From Hirudinaria manillensis (taxonomy: Eukaryota > Annelida > Clitellata > Hirudinida > Hirudinidae), in NCBI GenBank assembly GCA_034509925.1, contig CM067527.1, forward strand, positions 157,501-221,500: a stretch of 64,000 nt of DNA. The letters run 5' to 3'. The notes beneath the pieces are model-generated. The model saw only the letters and a list, made by a program, of their open reading frames with translations. It did no database searches and had not been told where the DNA came from. This document shows, piece after piece, positions 60,181-64,000 of this stretch. The first letter of the stretch is position 1. The number at the start of each line of letters is the position of its first letter. The translations under genes and the position numbers were made by a program.

Positions 60181-62692
60181 TCTGCAACAACAATCTTTCT
60201 TCCATTCCGATTGCAAGTTTTGAAATCCTTGGAAAACCTTCCTTTCCCAGGCACCGTGAGGATGCCACGGAGTTTTTCCAGGCAATCGATGGAAGCGAGG
60301 TTGTCGTGTTTCTATGTTCAGGATCCAATTAAGGCGACTGATGCAGGGAATATTATGCCTTCATCGTCGTCGTCGTCGTCATCGCCATCATCGTCATCAT
60401 CGTCGTCATCATTACTACTTTGAACCAAAGCTGATGAAGGGAGTGTCATCCCTTCGTCGTCGTCTTCATCATCTCCAATTGGAAACAAAGCGCATTGTTT
60501 TATTACAGTAATAATTAAAGTGCCAATGCGATCACGTGGTGATAATGGTTATTAATATGCAAATGAGCTCATTTAAATTCAAATGAAGGAGGCGCAAGAG
60601 TGACTGATGGCAGACGTTCCGTCAAAACCACGAATTAAGGGCGCCCGAATTCTTCGATTTGAAGTTGAAATCAATCACTGATTGACCGATAATTGATTGA
60701 TAGGAAATGATTGATCACCGATTGCAAGAGATTGGATTGAGATGCATACTATTATTAAAACATTCACTTGAAAGAAGTATGGATTGGATAGGAAGTGGGA
60801 ACTAACGACCTAATTAAATATTAATGAGCAACGCCACCAATCTGGAGGCGGGTGGATCTTGGGGGAATATTTATGAATGCAATTATAATTTCATTAATCA
60901 TGGATCAATTGACTGCGTTAATGGAACGTGATGCTGTTACTGCTAATGTTGATGATGATGACGATGATGATGGTTTTCGTAATGGTGATGATAGTGGTGG
61001 TGGTGATAGTGATGAAAGATAAGAGTCGCGCAGGCAGGACCGGCAAACAGAATAACCCCGTGGTTTATGGGATCCATATTGACTAATGCATCTTCCAATA
61101 TATCAAGACCTACCGAATGAGTGTGACGACGACGACGACGATGTTGTTGTTGATGATGAAGACTACGACGTTGACGAGATGGAGGAGTCTGATGGCCATG
61201 CGATTGAATTTTGAGCGTCAAAAAAGGCGCGAATCGATGCGAATGACGTTTAACAGAAAACATTCCAGCCGGAAGTCGTGAGATAATGACGACGGAAATG
61301 GGAATGGTGATGATGACGACGACGATGATGGTGTTGGTCATGATGATGACGATGACACCTTGAGTTTGATGATCAGGAGCATCACCTCCGCTGTAACTTG
61401 TCCGAACATGTGTCAGCACCTTCTAATCTAATAGAGGTGTTGCGTGAGGACAGCATCAACAGGGCTAGGATGGATGGGTGGGTGGGTGGGTGGATGGATA
61501 GATGGATGATGGGTGGATGGATAGGTGGGTGAGTGGATGGATGGGTGAATGGGTTAGTAAAGTGGAGGTATTATGAAGGTGAAAAGGTCGTAATAAAGAG
61601 GAGCTCAAGAGTCTCAGTGCGGCAGGTGTGTGACGTGCAACTACGTCACGGTTTTGTGACCTTTGAACTCATGCCTCCACCACCACCATCATCATCATCA
61701 TCATCTTCAAAGTCACCATCTTTCCTGATGAGATTCCTTGTGGAGCCTTCAAAAAATCCCCAAAAATATGGAACTTGGCACATTAGGATGCTTTTAAATA
61801 TTTTACTACAAAATTGTACATTAATCATTTAAAATGTATTTGAAAGTAATTTATAATTTATTTCTTTTTAACACTTTTTGACATTCAGACGATGTCGTCA
61901 AAAAGTCGAAAATCAAAGGTAAACGAAACTTTCACGGTAAGGGGGGAATTTTCCACTCTCTAAGCAGTTTCGCTTTCCAATTCCATGAATCTCCGCCGAC
62001 AAGCGTGGAATGAACGAGAGTGATTGATTGAGTGAATGATGATGGATGGATAATCATTGAAAGGATTTTCTTCAATTTGCTTATTTTACCGCTAATTTGA
62101 TATTATTTACATTCACTAAATAATTACAAAATTCATTTCATAGCTTTTGTTTATGATGACGTTGATGATGGTGATGATGGTGATAACGATGAAGACGATG
62201 ATGGTGACCCCTCAACACCACGATGCCCTGGTCTGACCTTTTGCTCGATGGTTTGAACTCGGAGCAGCAAATGGAATCCCTCGAATGAAACTAACGACAA
62301 ACATTTGCACTTTTATTTTCAATTCCACGATTTAAACCTTAAATCCGATCCCTGTGGAACCAAGATAAATATTTTTAAGTAAATTCGATGTAAATTATTT
62401 TCGTTGATTAATAATTTGTTCTTTTTTTTAATTTAATAATAAATTAAAGTAAACAAACAATATTTAAATAACTCAACTTGTAAGTAGAAAATGAGAATTA
62501 TTCCAAGAGAGATTTCAAAGTGCAGAGAGAATGGGAGAGTGGGTGAGTGGGTGGGTGAGTGGGGGAATGATTGAATGAGTTTGGTTGCACATTTACTTCG
62601 ATCCATAATTTCATTTATTCAAGTTATCTTCCACACCTGAGTTGACTCCGATTACCAAGATTTTATCAGTAAAGAACATATTGTTCATCACC

Positions 62693-62825
62693 ATCATCAT
62701 CACCGTCATCATCATCACCACCATCATCGTCATCATCATCATCACCATCATCATCATCAATCATCATCACCATCATCATCGTCATCATCACCATCATCAT
62801 CATCAATCATCATCATCATCATCGT
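62693..62825. repeat. (ATC)n microsatellite with periodic CACC/GTC interruptions
   Basis: ATC runs carry interruptions at regular places. Two blocks of about 55 bp (CGTCATCATCACCATCATC near 62733 and 62780) look like duplicates. Confidence 0.85.
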
Positions 62826-62939
62826 CCTCATAATCATCCCTTTGTAGTTATCTTACGGACCATCAACGGAGAATTTCATTTTCATCGATAGATGCGCACT
62901 TCGCGGCCTCCCAGTGAATTATGACAATAATAATATAAT

Positions 62940-63130
62940 AATAAAAATTATTTAATATATTAAATTAATAATAATTTTTATTATTTAATATATTAAATTA
63001 AATAATAATTTTTATTATTTAATATATTAAATTAAATAATAATTTTTATTATTTAATATATTAAATTAAATAATAATTTTTATTATTAAATATATTAAAT
63101 TAATATATTATTTTATTATTATTAAATTCA
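62940..63130. repeat. Tandem of TTTAATATATTAAATTAAAT units
   Basis: A unit of about 40 bp, containing the palindrome TTTAATATATTAAA and the string AATAATTTTTATTA, repeats four to five times. Confidence 0.85.
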
Positions 63131-64000
63131 ATATATTAAATTATGTAAATTATCATTATCATAACTCTCGACTACTCGTCCTATTCATCCGACTAAACAA
63201 AACAAGAACCTCGGATGGAAGGAAGAGTGGATGAAGAAGTTATTGAAGCAAGTAAACAACAACAACAACAACAACGACAACAGCAACAACGACAACAGCA
63301 ACTGCAGTCGAAAGAAGTTTCCAACTTCGTAAACAAGGAACACGTGACCAATAAAGGGTCTCCGCAAATGAACCCTCGTACGAGGACACGTGATGGGTCG
63401 ATTATGACGTCATTTTGGCCTGACGTCATCGGCGCCATTTTGAAAGCAAAAAAGTCTTGAAAGAAGAAAAACTGCAGGCAAACTTACGAAATAAACTGAG
63501 AAGCGACAGACTCGTTTCAAAGTCAACATACAAAGACCCCAAAAGCATACAAAGTCAACAAAACAGACGAAAGCATACAAAGACGTTATGTAGAGATTGT
63601 GCCTGTGCTCTTGCTTACAAAGACACTGATTTAAAGTCGAAATTCTATTGATTTAAAAATGTTCATCTCGTTGCAGCTTAGTTAACGAATAAAGTACTTA
63701 GTTAAAAGAATAAAATTATGTTCAGAAAAGCAGAAACCAAGTTGAAGATCGATACAAAGTATGAGATCGCACTCAACTACAATCACAACAAGATACACTT
63801 AACTGGATTCGTTTTAGAATACAAATGATACAAATGGATACAAACAGATACAAACAGATACAAACAGCCGAAGACCAACCAAAGGACAGAAAAGCATTCG
63901 AAATACACCCGGAGAACCTGGCAGGAGTTTTATGGGTTAAAAATGTCGAAGCACAAATCACTTCCATGAAAGAAACAGAGAACCACCCTCTCTTTTCAGA

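Larger units (their letters stand above)
54216..64000. other. Gene-poor region rich in simple repeats
   Basis: No gene is supported in almost 10 kb. The stretch directly left of 54290 is probably GPCR 5' UTR, with a CCAG acceptor (reverse) near 54270. Open frames at 55050-55430, 55970-56280, 57570-57830, 59830-60420, 60940-61420 and 62640-62830 all lie on repeats. A glutamine-rich frame at 63215-63460 rests on CAA/CAG repeats. Upstream enhancers for the receptor could lie here but cannot be seen by eye. Confidence 0.6.

Noticed and set aside
63215..63460. A glutamine-rich 81-residue frame as a transcription-factor exon.
   Set aside because: It rests on CAA/CAG repeats with no splice sites or conserved domain around it.
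1..64000. CRISPR arrays, bacterial operons or prokaryotic mobile elements, suggested by the many regular repeats.
   Set aside because: The repeats are directly tandem with no unique spacers, and all real genes are intron-bearing animal genes.

Overview
This is eukaryotic (animal) DNA. Genes are split by short, very AT-rich GT-AG introns. Intergenic space is crowded with microsatellites and minisatellites, and one truncated non-LTR retrotransposon is present. Two multi-domain antistasin-type genes, a leech-like repertoire, compact introns and low GC suggest an annelid, quite possibly a leech. That placement is inference; no ribosomal or mitochondrial marker is present to prove it.

Layout: 0-3.7 kb is repeat-rich non-coding DNA with a 27-bp minisatellite. 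3.76-6.4 kb holds antistasin-type gene 1 (+, 5 inhibitor domains). 6.9-8.4 kb is a 5'-truncated LINE (-). 10.1-15.5 kb holds antistasin-type gene 2 (+, 16 domains, 18 coding exons). 15.6-16.4 kb is ribosomal P1 (-). 17.4-19.1 kb is coactosin-like COTL1 (-). 20.9-26.7 kb is the PCNA-unloader ATAD5/Elg1 (+, 16 exons). 28.0-29.1 kb is a water-type aquaporin (+). 31.0-34.2 kb is mevalonate diphosphate decarboxylase MVD (-), head-to-head with cytochrome c oxidase subunit IV COX4 (+, 34.7-35.8 kb). 36.5-38.5 kb is an intronless gene for a protein with five paired-CxxC repeats (+). 42.0-44.7 kb is the 3' part of an unrecognised gene ending in a coiled coil (+). 50.3-54.2 kb is a serotonin-like aminergic GPCR (-). 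54.3-64 kb has no gene I can support and is dominated by simple repeats.

Most models were built by splicing exons by eye so that phase stays consistent from start to stop. RPLP1, COTL1, ATAD5, AQP, MVD, COX4 and the GPCR all close in frame at family-typical lengths, except that ATAD5 is clearly shorter than the human protein. The genes are mostly unrelated housekeeping loci. The only true local family is the antistasin pair, which shares signal-peptide exon, N-terminal Cys module, phase-1 one-exon-per-domain layout and apparently a non-coding first exon, so it probably arose by tandem gene and exon duplication.

The most interesting structures are: a TM2/splice-donor segment of the GPCR repeated three times in frame, offering nested donor sites; exon-plus-intron duplication in antistasin gene 1; a start codon overlapping a uORF stop in the five-CxxC-repeat gene; a possible shared MVD/COX4 promoter; paired hairpins in the LINE 3' tail; and several 18-30-bp minisatellites lying inside introns of real genes.
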